A stretch of DNA of 18,148 nt from CAZISM01 sp964541895. Lineage in GTDB: Bacteria > Zhuqueibacterota > Zhuqueibacteria > Residuimicrobiales > Residuimicrobiaceae. The notes beneath the pieces are model-generated. The model was not told the DNA's origin. It saw only the letters and a list, made by a program, of their open reading frames with translations, and searched no databases. This document shows positions 8,352 through 16,097 of this stretch, one piece after another. Every line of letters starts with the position of its first letter. Position 1 is the first letter of the stretch. A program made the position numbers and the translations under genes. The stretch is taken from positions 1-18,148 of the forward strand of contig CAZISM010000106.1 in the NCBI GenBank assembly GCA_964541895.1, given 5' to 3'.

Positions 8352-9305
8352 CTAGAGTTCGTCGTCTATCACTCGCTGCAACAGCAGGCCCAGCAGGTTA
8401 TCGGCAGCCCGTTTTTGCATCTCTAATCCAGCCCGAACCGAGTACCAGCCATAGTGGCCGGTAGCCACCACTCTGGGATGCTGCAGCACCGCTCGCATAT
8501 CCTCTTGCGGCGGCTCGTCGCTGAACACGTCGAGTCCGGCGCTGTGGATGCGGTCCTGCTGCAAAGCATGCCACAGCGCTCGTTCATCGATGACGGGGCC
8601 GCGCGCCGTGTTGACCAGCACCGGGCGACGGATCATCAAAGCGAACTGTCTCTCTCCGATCAGATGTCTGGTTTCTGCCGTGAGACTGCAATGCAGGCTG
8701 ATGGCGTCACTGTGCTGCAACAAAAAGGGCAGATCGCAGGCTGTGGCTCTCAATTCAGTAAAGCGCGTAGCGGAAATATAAGGATCACACGCCAGAACGC
8801 GTTTAAAGAGTCCCAGCGATTTTTTGCACAGCGTGCCGCCGATGCGGCCAAGGCCGACGATACCCAGGGTCATCTCCTGCAACTCCAATATGTCGGCAAA
8901 CGGCGGCTGCGTGTAGCTGGCGAGAAAGCTGTTTTGGGCCGGCATGACCCCCCGACAGCAGGAGAGAAGCAGCATCAAGGCATGATCGGAAACCGAATGC
9001 GAGGCATAGCCTTGCACATTGGCAATGCGAATCCGGCGTGCTTTTACAGCCGCTATATCGATATTATCGTAGCCGGTGCCGTAGCGGACAATGGCTTTGA
9101 GATGGGGAAGGGCCTCGAGAAATTTCTCATCTACCACGGTCCACCGTACCAGAATGCCCTCGGCCTCCCGGGCAAAATGCAATTTGGCGGCACGATCATG
9201 CCGGTCGCCGGAAAAAACGGCAAATGAATAGCCGTGCTTCTGACAGAGGTCCTGCTCATATCGATAGGAATCGTATCCTTCGTCAATGACTGCAATCCTG
9301 GCCAT
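8352..9305 (-). CDS. NAD-dependent D-isomer-specific 2-hydroxyacid dehydrogenase, CtBP/phosphoglycerate-dehydrogenase-like
   Basis: The protein has 317 residues, the normal family length, with GGAG six bases before the ATG and no signal peptide, so it is cytosolic. The substrate-binding lobe shows IVRYGTGYDNIDI (about residues 72-84). The nucleotide-binding fold carries GLGRIG (151-156) followed by the acidic CDPY. The catalytic triad of the family is complete: Arg235 in NTARG, Glu264 in DVFSDEP and His284 in ATGHYGWYS. The last motif departs from the usual PHxA form. The enzyme would interconvert a 2-keto acid and a D-2-hydroxy acid with NAD(H). It lies 48 bases after the GH172 gene and is the only cytosolic enzyme in the leftward operon, so it may act on a product of the imported sugar. 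The true substrate cannot be read from the sequence. Confidence 0.92.
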   Translation of the reverse strand: MARIAVIDEGYDSYRYEQDLCQKHGYSFAVFSGDRHDRAAKLHFAREAEGILVRWTVVDEKFLEALPHLKAIVRYGTGYDNIDIAAVKARRIRIANVQGYASHSVSDHALMLLLSCCRGVMPAQNSFLASYTQPPFADILELQEMTLGIVGLGRIGGTLCKKSLGLFKRVLACDPYISATRFTELRATACDLPFLLQHSDAISLHCSLTAETRHLIGERQFALMIRRPVLVNTARGPVIDERALWHALQQDRIHSAGLDVFSDEPPQEDMRAVLQHPRVVATGHYGWYSVRAGLEMQKRAADNLLGLLLQRVIDDEL

Positions 9306-9353
9306 CTTTTCTCCATCTCTTGCGGGTGATGCGACGGTCTGATCGTTCGCTTC

Positions 9354-10532
9354 TTACAGCGTGGCGGGCGGCGGCAGCTGTTTCTCTTTTTCCGTTTCAT
9401 CGTACAGATGGGTGCTGCGGACCGGTTTTGGCGAAATCGGCGTTCCTGGCCTGTTCACAGGGTACTGATACCAGAACGTCGTGCAGCACACATCATCGGA
9501 GCGCAGGTAAAAGATATCGTCCGGGCTGCGGCGGGGGTGGTTTTTGTAGCCAAAAATTATTTTTTCGCCATACAGGGGTTCGAGTTTTGATTTTTTACCC
9601 GTGCCCATCTGCTGTATCGTGATGCGGATATTTTTCTGAAAATAGATCGGATCGTGAACATGGAAACGGTATAGCGAGGCAAAACGCGTGCTGACCAGAG
9701 GGGCCCCCTGCGTGGCCGTGTTGTGCTCTTTCAATCCCCAGGCGGCGCCGAAATAATCCTCCAGGCCGGTGCCGCAGATCGTGGGGTAACGGCTGTCACC
9801 ATCGATGTACATTTTTACAGCGCCTTCACCCCACCAGCCTTCTGTGAGCGGGCGGATGCCGAATACGCAGCCAAGGTAAACACCGCGAGCGTTTTGCACG
9901 TTCAGGATTTCAAAATCCCGGCCGTAGGTGGATGGATTTTCCCGTCTGAACGAGGCGTGGAAACGGCCGTCTTTTTTGCTGACATGATCCCCGAGGGTAA
10001 AATATATTTCATAAAATAGCCAATCGAGATCCGCATCGCTTTCATTGCTGATGGTGATCTTCGCCTGTTCTGCAAAGGGCATGGGGATAAAGCAATTATA
10101 GCCACGGCCCGATTGGGCGTTGATCAGATCCGAATACATGGGTTGAGTGGCGCCGTGGGCTAGGCCGAAAAAATCTGAAATCGGCACCTCCACGGAAGGA
10201 ACGGGGCTGTTCTCCCAATACATGCGGAGTATCAGATTGCGCAGCACGTCCGGACTCATGGAAGAAGAGGCGATCCAGATATGCCGGACTTTGCCCGGCC
10301 CTTTCTGGTTTAGCAGTATTTCGCTCGCACCGCTCTTTAACAGCTTTATCGCCGGGCTCCCTTTGAGGCCGTTGTTCGCCATGCCGCCTTTACCCGCTTC
10401 GGCGTGTATGTTTTCAGCCGTAGCGGCGCGACTGGCAAGGTTTTTCAGAGTGTACAATTCGCCGCCATGATAGGGCGCGCATTGCAGAATAAACAACCCG
10501 CACAGGATGACAAAAGCCGTTCGTTTCAGCAT
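9354..10532 (-). CDS. GH172 (DUF2961) family glycoside hydrolase, probable lipoprotein
   Basis: The protein has 392 residues, starting at 10532 with AGGAG six bases upstream and only 13 bases after the GH2 stop, so the two are very likely cotranscribed. The N-terminus (RTAFVILCGLFILQC) is a lipoprotein-type signal with Cys18 as probable lipidation site; Gln at -1 is unusual. The DUF2961 signature is clear: RHIWIASSSM near 83-92, then WWGEGAVKMYIDGDSRYPTI and GTGLEDYFGAAWG around 233-266. Glu236 and Glu258 correspond to the two glutamates expected to catalyse hydrolysis in GH172. Known members act on alpha-D-fructofuranosides, alpha-D-arabinofuranosides or related furanosides. This one would be membrane-anchored and act on the glycan before or after import. 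The family call is strong, the sugar specificity is open. Confidence 0.92.
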   Translation of the reverse strand: MLKRTAFVILCGLFILQCAPYHGGELYTLKNLASRAATAENIHAEAGKGGMANNGLKGSPAIKLLKSGASEILLNQKGPGKVRHIWIASSSMSPDVLRNLILRMYWENSPVPSVEVPISDFFGLAHGATQPMYSDLINAQSGRGYNCFIPMPFAEQAKITISNESDADLDWLFYEIYFTLGDHVSKKDGRFHASFRRENPSTYGRDFEILNVQNARGVYLGCVFGIRPLTEGWWGEGAVKMYIDGDSRYPTICGTGLEDYFGAAWGLKEHNTATQGAPLVSTRFASLYRFHVHDPIYFQKNIRITIQQMGTGKKSKLEPLYGEKIIFGYKNHPRRSPDDIFYLRSDDVCCTTFWYQYPVNRPGTPISPKPVRSTHLYDETEKEKQLPPPATL

Positions 10533-10545
10533 AGCTACTCCTGCT

Positions 10546-13278
10546 TTAAAAGATAAAATACAGCTTACCGGACAGGTTTTTTGTGTTTCGGTTCGGCTGA
10601 AAGGCGGATTTCCCGCCTTGCGGCCCGGTCAATTCTGCCGTATGTGACTTGTTGCCGATCGCGCTGATGGCATGCAGAAAAGAGATGTCGCCGGCCGGGA
10701 AAGGTGGAACTGTTTGATTGTTTGTGGCGCCTTTCGGAGTGCTTGGCGTAAATAAATGTAAATAAAGGTCTTCTGAAGCAGAGATGATGGAAATGGGAGT
10801 TGCGGTCGTTTGCAGCTCCACAGCGTAAAAATTACTGTAATATCCTTTGAATTCCGGATAATCCCAGGATTCGCCGGTTACTGTATTGTTGAACGGTTTG
10901 TCATACAAACCGAAGAGAGGGCCGCGCAACCGGTTTTTCCACACCCGATAAGGTCCATCGGCCAGCAATCTGGCGCCGGTGACCAGACTGTCAGGGAAAG
11001 AAAAACTGAGCCCCAAAAGCGTGTAGGCGCCGGCATCAGGCCTGTAATCATATTCAAAACAGCACGTTCCACCGGGCAACATCCGCCAGATCATGTGGCA
11101 TTCTGGTTTTTCGGCAAATTTCCACTCGACGGCGCATTCTGAACCGTTGTTCAGTAGCCTGATGTCGGTATAGACCGGCTCAAAACCCGTGAATACGGGG
11201 CCGCGTCGCAGGGGAATCGATCTGCCGTTCTTTTCGATGTGGGTGAGCTGTCCATTATGCTTTGAAAAGGTAACTGCGACGCCGCCGGAGGTCAGGGTGA
11301 TATTTTGGCCGTCGTCCACACCATGGACCGGAATAGTGGCGGCTGCCAGGGCCTTTTTACTCCATTCCTCCGGGCTGGTCAGATTCCAGGACCAGCTGTT
11401 GATAGGCCGGCCGTACGGGTCAAACGCTGATATGACAAGTTGGTCGTATTGCCGCCAATCGGCCGGCAAAGCGATATGCAGATCTCCGCTGGTCTGGGCG
11501 GCGATATCCGCTGCTGCAATGGGCATCCGGATTGTCTGTCTGTTGATCTGCGGAAAGATGCCCTGGTAGCGAATCCATTCAGACTCGAAGCGGCATTGCT
11601 GCAGATTGGTTTCATCGAAGCGATTGCGGATCCGCAATCGTCCGTCAAATTTTGGGGTTATGATTTTTTTGTCAAACTGTATAGGTGACCATATGTCTTT
11701 GATGGTATAAAAGCTGGCCTCTTTTTCGCGATACGGGCCGACGATCCCGTCAGGCCCCATATTTCCCCGGGTATCCATGGAGTCGTTGTGATCGCGCCGC
11801 AACACCCCTTCATCGGTCAACACCCACAGAAACGCGCCGGCCGACAACGGATTGGAGAGCATCAGGTTCCAGTAATCGTCGAGGCCGGCACCAAGGCCGC
11901 CGTCATAGAGACCGTGCAGTATTTCAGTGGGGAAATAAATATCTTTGCCGTGGTGGACGGTGGCGATGCCGTAATGGTAGGGAAAATAGTGAAACGTATT
12001 CAGTCCGTTTATCGTTTCCCAGGGATGGATCACCGTTCGCTGTTGCAGATCGTGCCGGCTGTATTCCGGCAAAAGCTCATAGTTGAATCCTCCTTCATTG
12101 CCGTTCGCCCACAGCACAATGGAAGGATGATTGACGTCGCGGATCACCATTTCTTCAACAAGTTTTTTTCCTACTTCCGTATCGTAGGGTGGGTATTGCC
12201 AGCCGGCTAATTCATCGATGACAAACAGTCCCAACGAGTCGCAGGCGTCGAGAAAATGCATGTCAGGCGGATAGTGGGTCATGCGGACCGCATTCATATT
12301 CATGTCTTTGATCAGTTGGACATCCTGAATGCTCAGCCGCTTGCTGAGACAGCGTCCGCTCTCGGGCCAGAAGCAGTGGCGGCACACGCCGCGGAACATG
12401 ATTTTTTTATCGTTCACATAAATGCCGTCGTGTTCTCGAATGTCTACTGTGCGGAAGCCGAATTTTTCTGAAATGGAATGGAGAACCTTTTGTCGGTCCT
12501 GCAGTGTTATTGTGGCCGTGTACAAGTTGGGAAATTCCGGCGACCACAATCGTGGTTCCGGGATCTTGCCCTCGATCACCGCCTGGCCGGCATCGGAACT
12601 CCAGGTTTGCGGCAGCTGTCGGCCGGCTTGCTCCAGTTTCAGAGTGATTCTGTTGTCGGCATGCAGGCTGTGCGCGAACACACGCAGTGTGAACGTGCCG
12701 TCGGTGCGGGCGTCGATGGCCACCCGGTCAATGAACTCTGAAGGCAGCGCCTGCAAATAGACCGGCCTGAAGATGCCGCCAAACACCCAATAGTCGGCTG
12801 TTCGTTCCGCTTCGTTGACGCTGGCATTGCTGGACATTTTGCAGACCGTTGCTTCCAGCGTATTGTGTTTGCCATAGCGGAGCAGGGAGGTGACCTCATA
12901 ACGGAATCGATAAAACCCGCCCTGATGTACCGGGCCGGCCAGGCGCCCGTTGATCTTGACCTCTGTGTCGGTCATGCTGCCTTCAAATACCAGAAAAACC
13001 TTTTTGCCTTGCCAGTGCGAAGGAACTGAAAAAGAGTGTCTGTATAATCCTTTTTCATCGGACAGTGCTTTGTCCCGTCCAAAATTATAGTGACCAAATC
13101 CCTGCAACTCCCAGTTGGAAGGCACGGCTATTTTGCTCCAGCGGCCGCTGTTGCGGCCATGGGTACAAAAAAAATCCCAGGGGACGGTGTGATCTTTATC
13201 GGGGCCGGAGAGGTAGAGCGTCTCTGTGTTTTGGGCCAGACAGGCAACGGCAAGCAACAACCAGATTATCGTGCGCAT
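10546..13278 (-). CDS. Secreted glycoside hydrolase family 2 enzyme (beta-galactosidase/beta-glucuronidase-like)
   Basis: The protein has 910 residues from the ATG at 13278. The frame stays open to 13329, but that region is the promoter, and the chosen ATG has GGAGG five bases upstream and starts a signal peptide (MRTIIWLLLAVACLAQ). The order of domains is that of GH2. There is a jelly-roll with KIAVPSNWELQGFGHYNFG and GSMTDTEVKINGRLAG, and an immunoglobulin-like domain ending RLWSPEFPNLY. The TIM barrel begins at IMFRGVCRHCFWPESGR and continues with VRMTHYPPD. The acid/base is Glu395 in WANGNEGGFN and the likely nucleophile is Glu452 in PTEILHGLYDGG. A long beta-rich C-terminal part follows. 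The linkage cleaved is unknown; the barrel motifs differ from the LacZ pattern and look like a separate GH2 subgroup. It is the first gene of the leftward operon, with a strong promoter and operator dyad in front. Confidence 0.92.
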   Translation of the reverse strand: MRTIIWLLLAVACLAQNTETLYLSGPDKDHTVPWDFFCTHGRNSGRWSKIAVPSNWELQGFGHYNFGRDKALSDEKGLYRHSFSVPSHWQGKKVFLVFEGSMTDTEVKINGRLAGPVHQGGFYRFRYEVTSLLRYGKHNTLEATVCKMSSNASVNEAERTADYWVFGGIFRPVYLQALPSEFIDRVAIDARTDGTFTLRVFAHSLHADNRITLKLEQAGRQLPQTWSSDAGQAVIEGKIPEPRLWSPEFPNLYTATITLQDRQKVLHSISEKFGFRTVDIREHDGIYVNDKKIMFRGVCRHCFWPESGRCLSKRLSIQDVQLIKDMNMNAVRMTHYPPDMHFLDACDSLGLFVIDELAGWQYPPYDTEVGKKLVEEMVIRDVNHPSIVLWANGNEGGFNYELLPEYSRHDLQQRTVIHPWETINGLNTFHYFPYHYGIATVHHGKDIYFPTEILHGLYDGGLGAGLDDYWNLMLSNPLSAGAFLWVLTDEGVLRRDHNDSMDTRGNMGPDGIVGPYREKEASFYTIKDIWSPIQFDKKIITPKFDGRLRIRNRFDETNLQQCRFESEWIRYQGIFPQINRQTIRMPIAAADIAAQTSGDLHIALPADWRQYDQLVISAFDPYGRPINSWSWNLTSPEEWSKKALAAATIPVHGVDDGQNITLTSGGVAVTFSKHNGQLTHIEKNGRSIPLRRGPVFTGFEPVYTDIRLLNNGSECAVEWKFAEKPECHMIWRMLPGGTCCFEYDYRPDAGAYTLLGLSFSFPDSLVTGARLLADGPYRVWKNRLRGPLFGLYDKPFNNTVTGESWDYPEFKGYYSNFYAVELQTTATPISIISASEDLYLHLFTPSTPKGATNNQTVPPFPAGDISFLHAISAIGNKSHTAELTGPQGGKSAFQPNRNTKNLSGKLYFIF

Positions 13279-13283
13279 TGAAA

Positions 13284-13288
13284 CCTCC
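13284..13288 (-). promoter_or_regulatory. Ribosome-binding site deciding the GH2 start
   Basis: The minus strand reads GGAGG five bases before the ATG at 13278. With the promoter located just upstream, it fixes the start and excludes the longer open frame to 13329, which would begin inside the -35 box. Confidence 0.8.
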
Positions 13289-13290
13289 AA

Positions 13291-13302
13291 TTGTCTGTAC
13301 AT
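13291..13302. promoter_or_regulatory. Predicted AraR-type operator at the GH2 promoter
   Basis: The plus strand reads TTGTCTGTACAT, nine of twelve positions equal to the perfect dyad upstream of GH92. With flanks, AATTGTCTGTACATTA matches the site at the regulator promoter (AATTGTGTGTACAATA) at 14 of 16 positions. It overlaps the GH2 -10 box by two bases and covers the expected start of transcription. It also lies about 14 bases upstream of the -35 of the divergent rightward gene, so it might affect that one too. Control by the local AraR-like regulator is inferred. Confidence 0.6.
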
Positions 13303-13329
13303 TATATCAAATCTATTGCTTTTCCGCAA
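13301..13329 (-). promoter_or_regulatory. Sigma70-type promoter of the GH2-GH172-dehydrogenase operon
   Basis: On the minus strand TTGCGG (13329-13324), a 17-base spacer and a perfect TATAAT (13306-13301) precede the GH2 start by about 22 bases. The leader would be about 15-20 bases and includes the ribosome site. Confidence 0.65.
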
Positions 13330-13343
13330 ATGATTTCTATATT
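13316..13343 (+). promoter_or_regulatory. Possible promoter of the rightward paralog B gene
   Basis: TTGCTT (13316-13321), a 16-base spacer and TATATT (13338-13343) point rightward. This would place the divergent promoter back to back with the GH2 promoter, the two spacer regions interlocking. The support is moderate, since the stretch is AT-rich. Confidence 0.4.
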
Positions 13344-13402
13344 AAGGAGAAAAATAATTGGTGTCTCCCCTGGATTGCCGCATACACCATTAAAGGATCA
13401 TC

Positions 13403-15535
13403 ATGAACGAGCTCGCTTTCTGCCTCCATCACAGAGCAGTCATCATGGGTTGGATTTTTCTTGTTGTTGCCGCTGCCTGGCCGGCGGAACCACCGATCGG
13501 CGCTTTGCCCGAATTTTCTGTTGAACAGGCCATCAGCTCCGCGGACATCCATCGTTTTGTCCCGGCCGATACGGCCGTGATCAATCTGTATCAGGGCAAT
13601 GGCCGTTTTGGCGGTTGCTACGGACCATTGGGCCTGCACCTGGATCCGGCGGAGACGGCATGGCATGCATATGGCCCAACACGGTTTATGCATATCCAGC
13701 ATTACGCCAGGGCGAAATTCGGCGTCGATTATCTGCTGCCGCTATTCCTCATATACTGGCAGACACGACCGGCTCAGATCACGGACTATCATCAACACCA
13801 GTCCTTTTTTGATGGTACCATTACCACCCGCTGGGCATGCGGAGACAGCCGCATCACCGTCACCACCTGGTTCGATCCGGTCGATCGCGATATGGCCGGC
13901 CTGAAAATTCATGTGCAAGGGCCGGCCCCGAACATCATCATCGCGCCGCTGCAAACGCTGTGGTTGCACTACCGCCAGGAAGCGATGCAAACCTCTGTCA
14001 TACGCCGCGAGCAGGATCACTGGAGAATCGACCTGACCTGTTTGAACGCCGCCACGACGGTGTATGTAAAAACCGACATGCGCGTTCACTTGAGCGGGAC
14101 CCGGCTGACTTGCGCTCTGCGGGAAGGAGACAACACCATCCTCCTCTCTGTGCACAAAAAGCCGGCAGTGCCCTGCCGGCATTCCTTGTCGCGAACGCTG
14201 GCATGGTGGCATGCCAAGTGGTCGAGTACTGGCTGCCTCGCGCTGCCCGATCCTGCGGCGCAAAAGGTGTGGGTCCGCACTATGGCCTACATTCTATACT
14301 CCCACAACGACGATAGAATGGGTTCAGCGCCGCCTATGGGCTTTACCGGCATCGCCTGGTCGTTCCTTTTTCCACAGGATCTTTCCTTCCTGCAACCGCT
14401 GCTGCTGGCTACCGGCCATCTGGACATCGCCAAGTCCTGGGTCGAGTATTTTGCTGAACGCATTGAGGGCATGCGCAGCTACACCAAACGGATATTCGGT
14501 GCGGAAGGGGTGTTCTGCCCCTGGGCCGTTCCATATGCCGGTTTTGCGGGATTCCATGAGCCGACGCCGCCGACGAAAAATTACTATTCCATTCACAATT
14601 CCGGCTATCTGGCTCGAATGGCCGAAGAAACAGGCGCGTTCGTCGATGACCCGGCATGGACGGAACGAAATGTGCTGCCGATCCTTCGCGAAACCGCGCG
14701 GTTTTATCGGAGCATCTGTGCCAGGGAAGACGACGGCCTCTGGCACCTGTTCGTTACGCCATCCACCGGTCAGGATGAAAACGGCGGATTCAATCAAAAG
14801 GACTATCTCTGCGCCCTGTACAGCGCACAGTACTGCTTTCAAAAAGCGATAGCCTATGGACTGGACCGCGACGGCGACTACGCCTCCATTTTGCGGGATG
14901 GTCTGGCGTTCCCGGCCCTGCTTACCGACAGAGGATTTTACTACTCCAATCTGGGCGCTAAAAACGAAAATGCCGGCGGACAAAAACATCCGGTGCAATT
15001 GAATGAACTGGCGTTTCTGCCGGTCCATACCGTGCCTTCGCCGTCTGCCGTTACAGCCTATAAAAAGCGATATGACATTACTATTAATGCTTCGTTGCCG
15101 CACTTTGCAGGCTGGACGGTGGGCGAATTTTTGATAGCCGGCAGCCGATTAGGTGAAGCCGCCGAGTGGATGACGGATTGGCGAAACCTGGTCGCTTCAG
15201 TGCTGGCTGACCCGGATTATATCCAGTTGTACGAATCGAGCGGCAACAAGCGCTCGTTTTATATCACCACCAGCGGCATGGTCGCTCAATCGCTGTTGAA
15301 TAACGTGGTGGACGACTGGTGGGGCCAGCTGGTCATCGGCCAATGTATACCCTGGCCAGGTACCATCGCTTTTAAAAATCTCTATTCGCGGCTGGGAGTC
15401 TCCCTGAATGGCGACATTGTTGGCCAGTACGCCACCGTTCGACTGCGGGCGTGGAAAGATTGCACGTTTGAAATCCACGGAACAGGCCTCAACATGAAAA
15501 AAGGCGAAATAAAGACCGTCCAACTGAACCGTTGA
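13403..15535 (+). CDS. Secreted (alpha/alpha)6-barrel glycoside hydrolase candidate, GH95/GH65-like, paralog B
   Basis: The protein has 710 residues. The ATG at 13403 has AAGG seven bases upstream; an in-frame ATG at 13445 (MGWIFLVVAAAWPAE) would give a shorter, cleaner signal peptide but has no ribosome site. Motifs in order: LYQGNGRFGGCYGPLG (62-77), WWHAKW (268-273), WVRTMAYILYSHNDD, APPMGFTGIAWSFLFPQD, STGQDENGGFNQKDY with Asp458 and Glu459, YESSGNKRSFYITTSG (610 on), and VDDWWGQ with Asp637/Asp638. The closing beta-domain includes YSRLGVSLNGDI and RAWKDCTFEIHG. The arrangement parallels GH95 and related helical-barrel glycosidases, though the sequence is distant enough that the activity is unknown. 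It is the clear paralog of the 4942-2825 protein on the other strand, with the same length and motifs. No terminator is evident after it. Confidence 0.77.
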   Translation: MNELAFCLHHRAVIMGWIFLVVAAAWPAEPPIGALPEFSVEQAISSADIHRFVPADTAVINLYQGNGRFGGCYGPLGLHLDPAETAWHAYGPTRFMHIQHYARAKFGVDYLLPLFLIYWQTRPAQITDYHQHQSFFDGTITTRWACGDSRITVTTWFDPVDRDMAGLKIHVQGPAPNIIIAPLQTLWLHYRQEAMQTSVIRREQDHWRIDLTCLNAATTVYVKTDMRVHLSGTRLTCALREGDNTILLSVHKKPAVPCRHSLSRTLAWWHAKWSSTGCLALPDPAAQKVWVRTMAYILYSHNDDRMGSAPPMGFTGIAWSFLFPQDLSFLQPLLLATGHLDIAKSWVEYFAERIEGMRSYTKRIFGAEGVFCPWAVPYAGFAGFHEPTPPTKNYYSIHNSGYLARMAEETGAFVDDPAWTERNVLPILRETARFYRSICAREDDGLWHLFVTPSTGQDENGGFNQKDYLCALYSAQYCFQKAIAYGLDRDGDYASILRDGLAFPALLTDRGFYYSNLGAKNENAGGQKHPVQLNELAFLPVHTVPSPSAVTAYKKRYDITINASLPHFAGWTVGEFLIAGSRLGEAAEWMTDWRNLVASVLADPDYIQLYESSGNKRSFYITTSGMVAQSLLNNVVDDWWGQLVIGQCIPWPGTIAFKNLYSRLGVSLNGDIVGQYATVRLRAWKDCTFEIHGTGLNMKKGEIKTVQLNR

Positions 15536-15638
15536 GGCACAAACCGAGCCGGCCTGATATGGGAACAAAATCGGAGGAGCGTATAGCTGCAGTACAAAAC
15601 GCCGGTATGCTTTGTCTCACTAGGCTCGCCATGCGGCC

Positions 15639-16076
15639 ATGTTTACAAACGATACGGTTCAAATCAACTTTTGGACGCCGGGCCGGTTTGATTGGCCTCT
15701 GCCCAACGGTCGCTGGTCGGATATAACGATTGAAAGCAGATACCCGCATCGCGCGGAAGCTGTTGGTGTTGCAGAACACGAGCCGCCAGCCATCGCCAGT
15801 ACTGAGCTGGACCGCCCTCCGCATGAAGACGGTTTTGTCCTTCCGCCGTTGTGTCCGCCGGAGTGACCGTTACCGACCTGGAGCTATTATGATGAAGGGC
15901 CTGGCGCCCGCACCTGGGTGAAAGGAGCGAGCGTGAAGGTAAAGTTGATACACGATGACGGCCGGCTGGTTCCGGTTCGTTTTGCACCAATGTGCTTTAA
16001 CACCTCCTTTCTGTCCCTGTTCGAGACGCAGGTGTTTTTTCGAGATGCGATAATAAATCTTGACAAAATGGATTAA
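15639..16076 (+). pseudogene. Possible decayed gene fragment with an internal stop
   Basis: Two protein-like stretches share one frame. The first is VQINFWTPGRFDWPLPNGRW with SDITIESRYP from 15639, and the second is WSYYDEGPGARTWVKGASVK followed by VKLIHDDGRLVPVRF at 15879-15980. Between them is lower-quality sequence and an in-frame TGA (15864-15866), and other stops precede 15639 in the same frame. The tail runs into the GH92 promoter region. The composition (Trp, Asp, Gly-rich, alternating charged strands) looks like a beta-domain of a secreted enzyme, but I recognise no family. Frameshift errors in assembly could produce the same picture. This is suggestive only. Confidence 0.3.
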
Positions 16077-16088
16077 ATTGCTTAATTG
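16060..16088 (+). promoter_or_regulatory. Sigma70-type promoter upstream of GH92
   Basis: A perfect TTGACA (16060-16065) is followed by a 17-base spacer and TAATTG (16083-16088). The -10 is weak but overlaps the operator dyad in the same geometry seen at the regulator promoter, where TATAATTGT is the matching stretch. The transcript leader would be about 170 bases. Confidence 0.55.
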
Positions 16089-16097
16089 TATATACAA
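16086..16097. promoter_or_regulatory. Predicted AraR-type operator at the GH92 promoter
   Basis: TTGTATATACAA is a perfect 12-base palindrome, and the symmetry extends outward (TTAAT and ATTAA flanks) with one extra base. It overlaps the -10 region. It is the most symmetrical of the three sites and matches the AraR-type operator pattern. The common pattern with the regulator's own site is TAATTGTNTNTACAA. Confidence 0.7.

Noticed and set aside
8454..9227. Plus-strand open frame of 257 codons
   Set aside because: It is antisense to the 2-hydroxyacid dehydrogenase, which has all its catalytic residues on the minus strand.
13279..13329. Extended GH2 start 17 codons upstream
   Set aside because: The extension would begin inside the -35 box and cross the -10 and operator; the ATG at 13278 has a good ribosome site and begins a signal peptide.
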